A DNA stretch of 64,000 nucleotides from Paenibacillus_AQ nitricinens (GCF_052056485.1 NZ_CP183948.1:744001-808000); one strand, 5' to 3'; counted from the stretch's first letter, positions 47,544 to 57,039 are shown. Notes: generated by a model from the sequence alone, not told the origin. Made by a program: numbers and translations.

Positions 47544-49181
47544 ATGAAAACAATTCACTTAAAAATTACGTTAATCGCAGGAGGCTGCTTCTTGCTGCTG
47601 TTCGTTGCATTGCTTGTAACAATATATTTGGAGATGAACCATACGGTTGTCCCTTTGAATAAGAACTTGACGCAGCAAGTGGTTACTGCACGCAGTGACC
47701 AGATCGATTATTGGTTTAATCAGCGCATCGGTGAGATAGACATGCTTGCTTCTCTAGCTTCGGACCATCATTGGACACGGGATGAATTGCTGCAAGAGAT
47801 CAATAAGTTCGAGGCGAAAAAGCAAGTAGAGTACGAATCCATACGCGTGGTGGATATTCACGGAAATTCCTGGTCAGCAAGGGACAAGCCTTTTTCGATA
47901 CTAAACCGACCCTACTATCGAAAACTACTGCTAAATTCAGATTCCAATTATGTGGTGAGCAATCCGATCGTATCCAAAGCGAATGCAGCTGAAATCGTCG
48001 TTATTCTCTATCGTGTGAATCCATCGGTGAATGATGAGGTAGCTTATATTGCCGCAGCCGTCTCCGTCAAGAAGATGAAGGAGATTGCTCAAGATGTAAT
48101 GCTATATGACCAGTCAGGCCAGCTTATCATCGATTGCAGAGAGCTGGGTGAAGGAGATGGAGCGGAGGATGCAGCAGATAAGAAGAACATGAGTGTATTT
48201 GAGGCTCCAATTCAAAATGTGGAAGGCTGGAAGCTCGTACTCGAAGTGCCGAATTCAAGTCTATCGCTAGCGGTGATCAAAACCCAGCGGACTGCATTGC
48301 TGGTAGGCATTCTTATCGGTAGTGCGGTTATCGTCTTTCTGATGCTGCTTGCTTCTTCCATTATTCGTCCCATTCAGTCGCTTCGCCAGGTAATGGAAAA
48401 TGTGCAGAATGGCAACCAAACCATACGGGCAGATGTTACGCGCTCGGATGAGATCGGCGATCTTGGGCGAAGCTTCAATGACATGCTTGTTCAATTATAC
48501 GCTGTGGAGCAGGACCGAAAGGAGATGGAACTCAGACTGATTCATGAGCAGATCAAGCCGCATTTTTTATACAACACATTGGATACGATCCAGTGGATGG
48601 CAACGGAACATGGAGCAGACAATGTGGTGGAGATGGTGGAAGCGCTTAGCGCGTATTTCCGATTAGGGCTTGGCACAGGCAGTCCCTACATTCTGCTTGA
48701 TCAGGAGTTGTACCATGTCGAGAGTTATCTTCATATTCAAGGCGTGCGATATGAGGAGATTCTCGACTACGAGCTTCGATATGATGAAAAGCTTGCTCAG
48801 TGCCAAGTCGTTCGCTTCATGCTGCAGCCGTTGGTGGAAAATGCGATTTATCACGGGATTAAGCCACTTGGGGATCAAAAGTGCAAAATTTCGATTTCAG
48901 CATATAAACAGGTCGATTATTTGGTCATTAAGGTTAAAAATAATGGGGTTATGATTCCTGAAGAGAGGCTTGAACAGATGAATCAAGCCCTTCTTGATGA
49001 TAAATATGATCGTTCTGCCATAGGCTTTGGACTATACAGTGTAAACCATCGCATTCGACTAGCTTACGGGGTGCCATATGGTCTTGCAGTAAAGAGCGAA
49101 GATGGCATTACCGTTATGGTCATTCGAATACCTTTGGAAGGGGAGCGGAATGAAGATGTGGAAGATTGTCATCGTCGATGA
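47544..49181 (+). CDS. YesM/LytS-type sensor histidine kinase
   Basis: A 545-residue membrane kinase. The first helix is near residues 5-28, an extracytoplasmic Cache-like sensor spans about 35-235, and a second helix (VGILIGSAVIVFLMLLASS) leads to a HAMP domain. The phosphoacceptor region is HEQIKPHFLYNTLDTIQWM, and the ATPase has QPLVENAIYHGIKP and GFGLYSVNHRIRL. Two ATGs compete: 47544 is better spaced from GAAGGG than 47535. It overlaps the response-regulator gene by 32 bp. The neighbouring flavoprotein suggests an electron-acceptor signal, which is inference. Confidence 0.9.
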   Translation: MKTIHLKITLIAGGCFLLLFVALLVTIYLEMNHTVVPLNKNLTQQVVTARSDQIDYWFNQRIGEIDMLASLASDHHWTRDELLQEINKFEAKKQVEYESIRVVDIHGNSWSARDKPFSILNRPYYRKLLLNSDSNYVVSNPIVSKANAAEIVVILYRVNPSVNDEVAYIAAAVSVKKMKEIAQDVMLYDQSGQLIIDCRELGEGDGAEDAADKKNMSVFEAPIQNVEGWKLVLEVPNSSLSLAVIKTQRTALLVGILIGSAVIVFLMLLASSIIRPIQSLRQVMENVQNGNQTIRADVTRSDEIGDLGRSFNDMLVQLYAVEQDRKEMELRLIHEQIKPHFLYNTLDTIQWMATEHGADNVVEMVEALSAYFRLGLGTGSPYILLDQELYHVESYLHIQGVRYEEILDYELRYDEKLAQCQVVRFMLQPLVENAIYHGIKPLGDQKCKISISAYKQVDYLVIKVKNNGVMIPEERLEQMNQALLDDKYDRSAIGFGLYSVNHRIRLAYGVPYGLAVKSEDGITVMVIRIPLEGERNEDVEDCHRR

Positions 49182-49938
49182 TGAAACGATCATTCGCAAA
49201 GGCTTGCGACAATACATTGAGGAGAGTTCGTATCTTTTTGAAGTTGCAGGAGAAGCGAAAAGTGCAAACGAAGCATTGAAAATGGTGGAGGAAGCCCCAC
49301 CACATGTATGTCTTGTGGACATCAACATGCCGAATATGAATGGACTCGATCTGATAAATATATTGCGCGAACGCTGCCCGTCGGTTCTAATTGTCATCAT
49401 CAGCGGCTACGATAACTTTGAATATGCGCGTCAAGCCGTGCAACTGCAAGCATTCGATTATATATTGAAACCTGTGCCGAAGAGTGATCTGAACAAGCTG
49501 CTTCATCGGATCGATGAACATCTTCAGGCAAAATATCCTTTGCATTCACATGAAAGCAGGGTGGATAAGGAGCTGGGGCTTTCCGGGTATACAGGGGATG
49601 GAACAGTGCTTATCCAAAAAGTGACCGAGTATATTGACAGTCATTATCAGGATCCGGAGCTGTCTATTACTCGAGTAGCATCGCTATTTCATATCAACCC
49701 AACCTATCTTAGCAAGCGTATGAAGCAAGAAATCGGTGCTTCATTCCTTGACTATGTCACCGAGCTTCGGATATCGAAGGCGAAGGAGATTCTGGATGAC
49801 GTAATGCCGAATATCAAAATCGGGGATCTGGCCGTGAAGGTAGGGTATAAGAGCCAGTACTATTTTAGTCGTGTGTTCAAAAATAGAGTCGGCTCAAGCC
49901 CCTTAGAGTACAAAAAGCATCCGTTCGGTTATGGATAG
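49150..49938 (+). CDS. YesN-type response regulator with AraC DNA-binding domain
   Basis: A 262-residue regulator. The receiver domain (1-120) begins MKMWKIVIVDDETIIRKGL, has the phosphoacceptor Asp in CLVDINMPNMNG and Lys in FDYILKPV. The AraC-type double helix-turn-helix (about 160-258) has SITRVASLFHINPTYLSKRM and VGYKSQYYFSRVFKNRVGSS. It is shorter than many YesN proteins, with little linker. The ATG at 49150 follows GGAAGGGGAGC. It forms a coupled pair with the kinase upstream. Confidence 0.9.
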   Translation: MKMWKIVIVDDETIIRKGLRQYIEESSYLFEVAGEAKSANEALKMVEEAPPHVCLVDINMPNMNGLDLINILRERCPSVLIVIISGYDNFEYARQAVQLQAFDYILKPVPKSDLNKLLHRIDEHLQAKYPLHSHESRVDKELGLSGYTGDGTVLIQKVTEYIDSHYQDPELSITRVASLFHINPTYLSKRMKQEIGASFLDYVTELRISKAKEILDDVMPNIKIGDLAVKVGYKSQYYFSRVFKNRVGSSPLEYKKHPFGYG

Positions 49939-49992
49939 AGCATCAATTTAGTAGAACCCCGCAGCAATTAGGTGTCACCATATATAAACACG

Positions 49993-50021
49993 ACGCAACC
50001 TCGAGGGGGTTGTGTTTTTTT
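49993..50021 (+). terminator. Terminator of the two-component operon
   Basis: ACGCAACC pairs with GGTTGTGT around TCGAGGG, followed by TTTTTT. The remaining bases to 50341 hold no convincing gene: an 86-codon frame at 50012-50272 starts inside the terminator and lacks a ribosome-binding site. Confidence 0.78.
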
Positions 50022-50341
50022 ATTTGTTGGATTGCTTAGTGGACATTGACACAAAATGGGTAGGACCTAAGGAGGTAAGCGCTATCTTTATACCTATAAA
50101 AACACGACGTGGAGGCCTTCATGTCAACAAGTGTATACCCAATGTCATTAATTATCTATTTGAAAGAAAGGCCACTTTTCATAATGTTACTATAAGGACA
50201 TTGACATATGTTATAAGCTTCTATGACGTGTCGGAATCTCGGAAGGGAGGAAAGAGCATCGAGGTAAGCTGAAATGAAAGCGCATACCATTTAGGAGATT
50301 GATGTTTCTTGACTCAAGAATCAGAAGGGAGTTCGTACGAT

Positions 50342-53300
50342 ATGAAGAGGAGTAGAAAATGGGTAGCTCTCGTCATGGTCGCGATCATGATCGTAACGAT
50401 GATGCCGATTGCGCAAGCGGAAGAGGCGCTGCCGCCTACACAGACAGAGGAACAGACACCAGCGAACCCGCCGGGCGAAGCCGATCCGGTCGAGGTGACG
50501 AATCCATCAGACCTGCCGGGAGCGGGTACGGAGGGTGTTATTGCGTCAGTGTATGGGGCGGTTTATCACAATCTTGCAGCGGGCTTATCTTATGAGTGGT
50601 CGCAAGAGCCGGAAGCTTCCTATCCGGATGAAGGCAACACACTTACGGATGGTATATATGGGGCAAGCGATAGATCCGACGGAGCATGGGTTGGACATCA
50701 TTTGAGTAAGACACGCGAAGTTGTGTTTGATTTGGGGGCGAAGAAATCCATCGCGGGTATTAAAGCCAATTTCCTCGAAGATTGGCCAACGAACAATGTA
50801 CTCGTTCCACTCACGGTATCGATGTACGTCTCCGATGACAAGGTGAACTGGGGACTGCTCAAAGACAATGCCACGCAGAAGCTGTGGAATGACGGCAAAT
50901 ACACGGAGACCTATGTGTGGGATGGCAGCAAGGACGGCATTAAAGCGATCGGCCCAGATGCGAAGATCGCGTATGCTCGCTATGTGAAAGTGACATTCAC
51001 AATGCATACGCGTGCAATGACCTTCGTGGATGAGATTGAAATCCTCGGTGAAGACGGCAAAGTTGCCGGAGCCGTAACTGTTCCAACGCAAACGCCGAAA
51101 TTCTTGGCGGCAGGCGAAGCGACAGCGGGTATCGAGCATCTTGGACTTTTGTATAACGGGCAATATGCGAATGACCTAGGCATCTGGACGAAAGAACGGA
51201 TCATTCCGAACATTAGTTATGTCGATAAGGACGGCAAAATTAAGGATCGACTCTTCGACGGCGTCCTGTATCTTGGCATTAACTCTCCAAATCCAGGTCG
51301 TGATTTCGGCGGGCGGGCTTATCTGGAAGATTGGAAATGGTATCTGGATAAAACCTTTGCGGCAGGCGGCGATATGGATGCGTTAAACGCAGCGGCTAAG
51401 CAAGTATCCGATGCGCTGAACGAGTCTGGCGTAAAGGAAAAGGTTGTCCTCATGATTCCGGATCCAGGTGAATCGATCACTAATTTCGGAGCTATTGAAC
51501 AAGGTGGGGAATCGCTGAACTTCAATGATTCCGTTGGCAGAGAGAAAGCCCTTGCGAACCGTGAAAAAGCAATTCAATGGTGGCTGCAGCAAGTCAAATC
51601 GAGATGGGAAGCACAAGGTTACGATAACCTCGAGCTTGTAGGTATGTACTGGTTCGAAGAGCAAATCAGCACAAGCCAATCCGGACCAGATCTGATCCGT
51701 TCGGTTAGCAGCACCCTGCATGACATGCAAATTAGCGGCAAGGACCTGAAGTTCTTCTGGATTCCGCACTTCTTCGCTTATAAAGCATTCATGTGGAAGG
51801 ATGTCGGCTTCGATGCGGTGACGATCCAGCCGAACTACTTCTTCGAGCCGACGGATATCGAGCGCTTGGAGGATTCTGCGAATCTGGCGAAGCAGTATGG
51901 CATGTCCAATGAACTCGAGTTCGATGATCGGATGCTGACGGACGGCGTGTTCCGCGAGCGGTATATCGATTACTTGAACAGTGGTGCGAAGACAGGGCTC
52001 ATGAAGGATGGCTTCAAATCGTATTATCAAGGCAACAATGCAGTCTATAACACCGCGGTAAGTAAAGATCCAGCGACACGCGTTCTTTACGACTGGCTGT
52101 ATCAATTTGTTAAAGGAACGTATCAGGTCAACGAGGCTCCGCCTTCCGAGGTAGACGTGCAGATGAACGGCAAGCCGTTCCAGAGCGGGATGAAGCTGCC
52201 CGATTCAGAATCCGTATCCTTTACATGGAAGCTTAGAACGGATGATGGTCTGACGAAAGTGACGGCGACGTATGACGGCAAGCCTTATACAGCGGGTACC
52301 GTTATTCCGCTTGCAGGCAAGCTTGGCAAACATGAGCTTAACATTACCGTTACCGCGGGGCGTATGGTGACAAAGTCATATGTTATCGAAGCAATGACGA
52401 ATGCATCTGGTATGAAAGCGCTAGTCGACCGCTTCGAAACAGCGAAGCAATTTACGAATTCTGCAACGGTGCGTTCTTTGAACAACTATTTGGAAATGAT
52501 GAAGCGCTATGAAGAGAAAGATGCAGCGCAAGTCACCAAGTATCTCCAAGGCTTTAATGCAAAGCTGGATGAATTCAAGAAGGCGGGTACGATAAAAGAT
52601 GAGGCGTACAATACGCTGAAGGAAAGCGTCTATTACCTAATAGGCAATTTGGCGCAGAATAAAACGGTAGAAGCTTCGTCGATCGAAGGCAATAATTCGA
52701 ATTATGCACCGGCTAAAGCCGTCGATGGATTCCCTGCTTCAAGATGGGCGAGCGAATACGTGGACAATACTTGGTTCCTGGTCGATCTCGATGAAGTGAA
52801 GGAAATGGATACGGTTCGAATCGATTGGGAATATGCTCGTGCCGATAAATACAAACTTCTTGTGTCGAACGATAAGCAGAACTGGATCAATGTCATGCCA
52901 AATGACGGAATGATTACCGCGCATGAAGGCAAAGAAACGATTCAGTTCAACCCGGTCAAGGCAAGATACATGAAGTTACAAGGCATAAAAAGAGCAACCG
53001 ATTACGGATATTCCATCTACGAGTTTGGTGTCTATAACCTCTCGGGCGCTGTAGACGTGAAGGGCATTGAGGGCATACAAGTAAAGGTTGACGAGGAAAC
53101 GAAAAAAGTAACGATTGATGGATTGCTGATGAATGGCGTCCTTACAAATGTGAAGTTGAAGGTGCTTGATTCGAAAGGCAAGGTTCATCTCGAAGATGAG
53201 ACGAAGAGTACAGTCGCGGGAAGCTTCCAATTCACATTCAAACTTACGGGTAATTTAAAGGGAACCCATGAGGCGTATCTATCGACTGGCTATATGAGCG

Positions 53301-53362
53301 AGCCTGTAAAAGTGACCTTTGAATACTCCAAAGAAAACCCGGGTAAAGGTCACGATAAGTAA
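50342..53362 (+). CDS. Large secreted DUF4855 protein with discoidin (F5/8 type C) domains
   Basis: A 1006-residue exoprotein. The signal peptide MKRSRKWVALVMV... ends at AQA-EE near residue 27, followed by a Pro/Thr/Glu-rich linker. A discoidin-like region (about 65-235) precedes the DUF4855 domain (about 255-610) with LLYNGQYANDLGIWTKER and GMYWFEEQIS ... FFWIPHFFAYK. After Ig-like and helical parts, a second F5/8 type C domain (about 775-900) carries AVDGFPASRWASEY and a closing YEFGVYN. The C-terminal Ig-like module lacks an anchor motif. DUF4855 proteins look like glycan-active enzymes, but activity is not proven. The ATG at 50342 has AAGGGAG upstream; a TTG at 50309 would put 11 residues before the signal. 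Confidence 0.85.
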   Translation: MKRSRKWVALVMVAIMIVTMMPIAQAEEALPPTQTEEQTPANPPGEADPVEVTNPSDLPGAGTEGVIASVYGAVYHNLAAGLSYEWSQEPEASYPDEGNTLTDGIYGASDRSDGAWVGHHLSKTREVVFDLGAKKSIAGIKANFLEDWPTNNVLVPLTVSMYVSDDKVNWGLLKDNATQKLWNDGKYTETYVWDGSKDGIKAIGPDAKIAYARYVKVTFTMHTRAMTFVDEIEILGEDGKVAGAVTVPTQTPKFLAAGEATAGIEHLGLLYNGQYANDLGIWTKERIIPNISYVDKDGKIKDRLFDGVLYLGINSPNPGRDFGGRAYLEDWKWYLDKTFAAGGDMDALNAAAKQVSDALNESGVKEKVVLMIPDPGESITNFGAIEQGGESLNFNDSVGREKALANREKAIQWWLQQVKSRWEAQGYDNLELVGMYWFEEQISTSQSGPDLIRSVSSTLHDMQISGKDLKFFWIPHFFAYKAFMWKDVGFDAVTIQPNYFFEPTDIERLEDSANLAKQYGMSNELEFDDRMLTDGVFRERYIDYLNSGAKTGLMKDGFKSYYQGNNAVYNTAVSKDPATRVLYDWLYQFVKGTYQVNEAPPSEVDVQMNGKPFQSGMKLPDSESVSFTWKLRTDDGLTKVTATYDGKPYTAGTVIPLAGKLGKHELNITVTAGRMVTKSYVIEAMTNASGMKALVDRFETAKQFTNSATVRSLNNYLEMMKRYEEKDAAQVTKYLQGFNAKLDEFKKAGTIKDEAYNTLKESVYYLIGNLAQNKTVEASSIEGNNSNYAPAKAVDGFPASRWASEYVDNTWFLVDLDEVKEMDTVRIDWEYARADKYKLLVSNDKQNWINVMPNDGMITAHEGKETIQFNPVKARYMKLQGIKRATDYGYSIYEFGVYNLSGAVDVKGIEGIQVKVDEETKKVTIDGLLMNGVLTNVKLKVLDSKGKVHLEDETKSTVAGSFQFTFKLTGNLKGTHEAYLSTGYMSEPVKVTFEYSKENPGKGHDK

Positions 53363-53481
53363 TGGAGAAATAATCCATTCAAGCAGCGATACGACCCGCG
53401 CTGAAACTTCCTGTACCGGTTATCGAATGATCTGTCCGAGTAAGACTAATAACCGAAGTAAACACGGTTGAGGCGTAACAT

Positions 53482-53536
53482 AACAAGCCGATTAGGTGCC
53501 AGGCCACGGGGTCTATACCTAATCGGCTTGTTTCTA
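53482..53536 (+). terminator. Terminator after the DUF4855 gene
   Basis: A 16-bp perfect stem, AACAAGCCGATTAGGT with ACCTAATCGGCTTGTT, around a 20-nt loop, followed by TTT. Confidence 0.82.
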
Positions 53537-53686
53537 TGTACAGAGGGGATGACAAGACGGGATCTCTTCTTTCTTAAACGGGAGAATCATCTGCGGGAAC
53601 GATCTTCAAGGTCAATAAAAAATATACTGTAATTGAAGCAGAAATTCTCAAGTACAAATAATCGGCAGTCGTCAACATATCGCTGT

Positions 53687-53713
53687 TGTCACAACACGAC
53701 CCCTTATCTCGTT
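53687..53713 (+). promoter_or_regulatory. ECF41-type promoter
   Basis: TGTCACA, exactly 16 nt, then CGTT, 33 nt before the oxidoreductase start. The consensus known for ECF41 sigma factors is TGTCACA-N16-CGTC, and an ECF41 gene is second in this operon, so autoregulation is likely. Confidence 0.7.
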
Positions 53714-53745
53714 TTATAAGCAAAACAAAATAAGGAGTGGTTGAA

Positions 53746-54930
53746 ATGAAAGAATTGATATGCATCATCGTTGGCGGAGGATATGCGGGCATTAATGCGG
53801 TTAATGTGATTCGAAAAACGTTTAAGGGTGAGGCAAGCCAGCGTCCGCTTCGACTTATTCTAATCGACAAGAATCCCTATCACTTTCGCAAAGTTTTGCT
53901 TTTTAAGCCTGCGGCTGGAGACGAAGATATAATTGTCCCACTGACAAGGTTGTTTCCCGTGGGGGTTGAATTCGTTCAGGCTACCGTAACCAAAATCGAA
54001 TCAGAGAAGAGAAGGCTGCTTTATCAGGATGCCGAAGGAATTGAGAATTCGATGAAATATGACATTCTCGTTTTGACGGTAGGCAGCGTCGTACGGCAAC
54101 CCGACCCTGATCAGGGGGGGGTGGCATTGGCGAGCTTGGATGCCGCATGGAAGATCAGAGAGGCGTGGCGCACGAATATGCAAAAAGCCGTTAAGGAAAC
54201 AAATGCGAAAGAGCGGCAGAGATTAATGACCATTGCCGTTGCGGGAGCAGGCATAAGCGGCATCGAGACATCTGCCGAACTGGCTCATTTCGTTCGAGAA
54301 GATGCGCAGCAATTGGGACTTGATCCGGATGCTGTGAGGATAAAACTATTTAATACGAACAAGAGGCTATTCACGGATGGCCCAGCCAAGGTAGGGCTTA
54401 AACTGGAACGTTCACTTGAAGCTTGCGGAGTAACCGTATTACAAGGGAGCAGAGTATTACAGGAGAAAGAGGGAACGCTTACCTTATCTAGCGGTGGAAC
54501 GATGTCCGTCGGTCTATGTGTTTGGACACTGGGGCTGTTACCCAATCCAATGCTGCGAAACATCGGGTTACCGGTCACTCCGGAAGGATACGTAATCGTA
54601 GATGCAAGTTATCGGGTTCAGGGTGCTCAGGGTGTATACAGTATCGGCGACTGCGCCCAAATCGTAGACCCTGCTAGCGGACGGGCGGACGGGAAGACGT
54701 GTAAGGAAGCGACCGCTCAAGCGGCAAGGCTTGGAGAGATTTTGTCGGCGGATCTTGAAGGGCGCCCTGCACCCTCGCATAAGGGGTTTATAGACTTTTT
54801 CTGCTTTGGCTTAGGTCCGGGGCATGGATTGGTATGGACACGTATATGGGGGGTAGATATTGTTTTTACGGGAAAGCTGGGTTGGCGACTGAGAAAATTC
54901 ACATGGGATGCGCCAAGTTTGTTAAAATAA
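53746..54930 (+). CDS. NAD(P)/FAD-dependent oxidoreductase (NDH-2-like)
   Basis: A 394-residue two-dinucleotide-binding flavoprotein. FAD is bound at the N terminus by IIVGGGYAGINAVNVIRK, NAD(P) by TIAVAGAGISGIETSAELAH, and the second FAD contact is VYSIGDCAQI. It has no redox-active CxxC pair, so it fits the type II NADH dehydrogenase-like group. There is no membrane helix, but the C terminus is basic and may be peripheral. The ATG at 53746 has AAGGAG eight bases ahead. It is co-transcribed with an ECF41 sigma gene 35 bp downstream, the classic partner arrangement for that group. Confidence 0.88.
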   Translation: MKELICIIVGGGYAGINAVNVIRKTFKGEASQRPLRLILIDKNPYHFRKVLLFKPAAGDEDIIVPLTRLFPVGVEFVQATVTKIESEKRRLLYQDAEGIENSMKYDILVLTVGSVVRQPDPDQGGVALASLDAAWKIREAWRTNMQKAVKETNAKERQRLMTIAVAGAGISGIETSAELAHFVREDAQQLGLDPDAVRIKLFNTNKRLFTDGPAKVGLKLERSLEACGVTVLQGSRVLQEKEGTLTLSSGGTMSVGLCVWTLGLLPNPMLRNIGLPVTPEGYVIVDASYRVQGAQGVYSIGDCAQIVDPASGRADGKTCKEATAQAARLGEILSADLEGRPAPSHKGFIDFFCFGLGPGHGLVWTRIWGVDIVFTGKLGWRLRKFTWDAPSLLK

Positions 54931-54965
54931 TAATGTAATTAGAGGATAAGATTGGAAGTGGTAAG

Positions 54966-55829
54966 ATGCAGGAGTTATATGAGCAGTATAAAGGGCTGCT
55001 GTTTACGCTTGCCTACCAACTGACCGGGTCAGCTTCCGATGCGGAGGATGTTGTGCAGGACGTATTCCTGAAGATAAATGACGTAGATCTGGCGCGTTTG
55101 GTTAAACCGAAAGCATATCTGTGCAAAATGGTGACTAATCGCTGTCGGGATTTACTCAAATCGGCGTGTAAACGGAGGGAACTGTATTTCGGACAATGGC
55201 TTCCCGAGCCCATTCTTACTCCCAATGATGAATCGTTTGAAGCGGTTGTTCGTGACGAGCTGTTGTCTTACGCTATGCTCGTGCTGCTTGAAAGGCTATC
55301 CCATACGGAACGGGCGGTGTTCGTGCTTCGTGAAGCGCTCGGCTTTGAATATTCAGATATTGCTGAACTTGTTGACAAAAGTGAAGCAAATTGCCGCAAA
55401 CTGTTCAGCCGTGCAAGAGGAAAGATGGGGATTACCCTCGATGAACAGGTTCACTCAGAAGCGGCGAGCGAAGAGTGGGTCCGTCGATTCCTGAAGGCTC
55501 TCGAACTGGGAAACGTGGACACGGTTGTATCCATACTCGCCGAAGATGTCGTGTTGGTCTCTGATGGAGGGGGCAAAGCGTTCGCCGCTGTCCATCCTAT
55601 TGAATCGCGCGATCTCGTCGCACGGTTCCTTATCGGTCTAATTCGTAAGGCTCCTCATTACGAAGGAGGCATGCATGTCGAGATGACGGATATAAATGCT
55701 CAAACAGGGCTTGTTGTCCGTTCAGGCGAGGGCATCGAAGTTGTTGTGCTGATACACGTTGAGAGAAATGCGATTTGCAACCTATACTTTGTTAGGAATC
55801 CGGATAAGCTGAGGCTTTTATTGAAATGA
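54966..55829 (+). CDS. ECF41-type sigma factor with SnoaL-like C-terminal domain
   Basis: A 287-residue sigma factor, about 100 residues longer than ordinary ECF proteins. Region 2 is near residues 1-70 (TGSASDAEDVVQDVFLKIND) and region 4 near 105-155 (LSHTERAVFVLREALGFEYS). The C-terminal extension is a SnoaL/NTF2-like domain with the DGGGK motif (LVSDGGGKAFAA) that marks ECF41. In this group the extension replaces an anti-sigma factor. The gene follows an oxidoreductase, and no anti-sigma gene is present. A terminator follows at 55867. Confidence 0.92.
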   Translation: MQELYEQYKGLLFTLAYQLTGSASDAEDVVQDVFLKINDVDLARLVKPKAYLCKMVTNRCRDLLKSACKRRELYFGQWLPEPILTPNDESFEAVVRDELLSYAMLVLLERLSHTERAVFVLREALGFEYSDIAELVDKSEANCRKLFSRARGKMGITLDEQVHSEAASEEWVRRFLKALELGNVDTVVSILAEDVVLVSDGGGKAFAAVHPIESRDLVARFLIGLIRKAPHYEGGMHVEMTDINAQTGLVVRSGEGIEVVVLIHVERNAICNLYFVRNPDKLRLLLK

Positions 55830-55866
55830 AAAAGAGTATTCGACCGGAAACGATATTTCAAAATTG

Positions 55867-55892
55867 ACCGCCTTATTATATGGCGGTTTTTC
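55867..55892 (+). terminator. Terminator of the ECF41 operon
   Basis: ACCGCC pairs with GGCGGT around TTATTATAT, followed by TTTTTC. Confidence 0.78.
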
Positions 55893-55902
55893 TTTTGGTT
55901 AG

Positions 55903-56061
55903 TATAAGGAATTATCGATAAACGAAAGCTTTAGCAAAAAACATGTCGTGAAACATACGCTAGACATGGCGAATATGTCCTATTTTGAAAATATTGTTTT
56001 TCGTAATGACCAATCCAAACCCGCGCCGCTATTAGGTTTTCGGCATGTCCATTCAATCTGA
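55903..56061 (+). pseudogene. Open frame remnant, unrecognised
   Basis: A 52-codon open stretch without a clear start, with protein-like content (KHVVKHTLDMANMSYFENIV, then APLLGFRHVHSI before the stop). It lies beside the serine-recombinase remnant and is probably part of the same decayed mobile region. No family is claimed. Confidence 0.35.
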
Positions 56062-56132
56062 ATAGATGTACAATCGGACATTAATGCATTGTTGCGATAA
56101 AGTGTTGTTCGAAGGAAAAAGCCGCCGAACCG

Positions 56133-56333
56133 TTAGGCTTGACGACTTTCTACCCTGCTTATTCCCAATTCAGCAATACGAAGGTACAGCGATGAACGAC
56201 CAATTTTCGTTACCTTGCATATCCTAGCGACCGTTTCACCTTTAACGTACATCTCGACCGCGTGATTCATTCCCTCGTGCTTATCGTGATAACGCTTGAC
56301 AATACCTATATACTTCCCTTCCCGCGGGGACAA
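56133..56333 (-). pseudogene. Serine recombinase C-terminal fragment
   Basis: A 66-codon frame whose sequence (REGKYIGIVKRYHDKHEGMN, then VKGETVARICKVTKIGRSSL) matches the linker and helix-turn-helix tail of resolvase/invertase-type serine recombinases. The catalytic domain with its serine is absent upstream on this strand, so it is a truncated remnant of a mobile element. Confidence 0.6.
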
Positions 56334-56469
56334 AAACCAAATATTTTAAGTCGTTCCTCTGTTTTTATATCAAGATATTATTCAGGTTTTAGTGGGATTG
56401 TATATTATGTATTGTATAATAGAACGACTGCCTGAGCAGGTATTTATAACATAAAACATAGGAGGATCC

Positions 56470-57039
56470 ATGTCCTGGAGCAAATTGAAGCAACAACTGG
56501 AGAGTTTTCTCTGTCCTGCGTTATACGGCAGGGTTGAATATCGTGCAAGCAGTTACCGTTATTTACCTGATAAATCAGGGAGTTGTTATATTTCGGTAGA
56601 TAAAAAGAACGTATTCAATATGAATGATAGAACTAGCTCAATTAAATGGTATCAGACGGAGCAGGAGATTAAGAATGATTCAGAGCTCCAAATTCCTATC
56701 AACCATGAAGACATTGAAGCGGTTAGAAAAGATAGTAAGGGGATCATCCCGGAGGATCGGCTAATCGTAATTGCAAGAAGCAGAAAAATATCAGAAGTTG
56801 CAAAGGAGCTTTTGTCAGCACAGACGTCATTAAGTAAATCAAATTTTATTGTTACAGCTACTAAGTATTTATCTATTTCCATAGAGGAGAGCTTAGAGAG
56901 CGACGATATCTTATTGAATATTTTAGCCTTAGTGGACAGACGAGTTGGAAAAAAGCGAATGTTGAACATGAGCGAGAAGATGAAGTTAAAGCATCCAATT
57001 GTGCAGTATTTTTATGAACTACGGCGTAGTACATTATAA
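56470..57039 (+). CDS. SF0329-family-like protein of unknown function
   Basis: A 189-residue cytoplasmic protein that begins MSWSKLKQQLESFLCPALYG with RVEYRASSYRYLPDKSGSCY following, the pattern of the small SF0329 family. The middle has IPINHEDIEAVRKD and the end is helical (KHPIVQYFYELRRST). GGAGGATCC precedes the ATG, and a TATAAT-like -10 element lies near 56414. It sits alone between remnants, in AT-rich DNA. No function is known to me. Confidence 0.65.
   Translation: MSWSKLKQQLESFLCPALYGRVEYRASSYRYLPDKSGSCYISVDKKNVFNMNDRTSSIKWYQTEQEIKNDSELQIPINHEDIEAVRKDSKGIIPEDRLIVIARSRKISEVAKELLSAQTSLSKSNFIVTATKYLSISIEESLESDDILLNILALVDRRVGKKRMLNMSEKMKLKHPIVQYFYELRRSTL

Noticed and set aside
50012..50272. 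86-residue open frame upstream of the DUF4855 gene
   Set aside because: It begins within a terminator, lacks a ribosome-binding site and shows no recognisable protein pattern.
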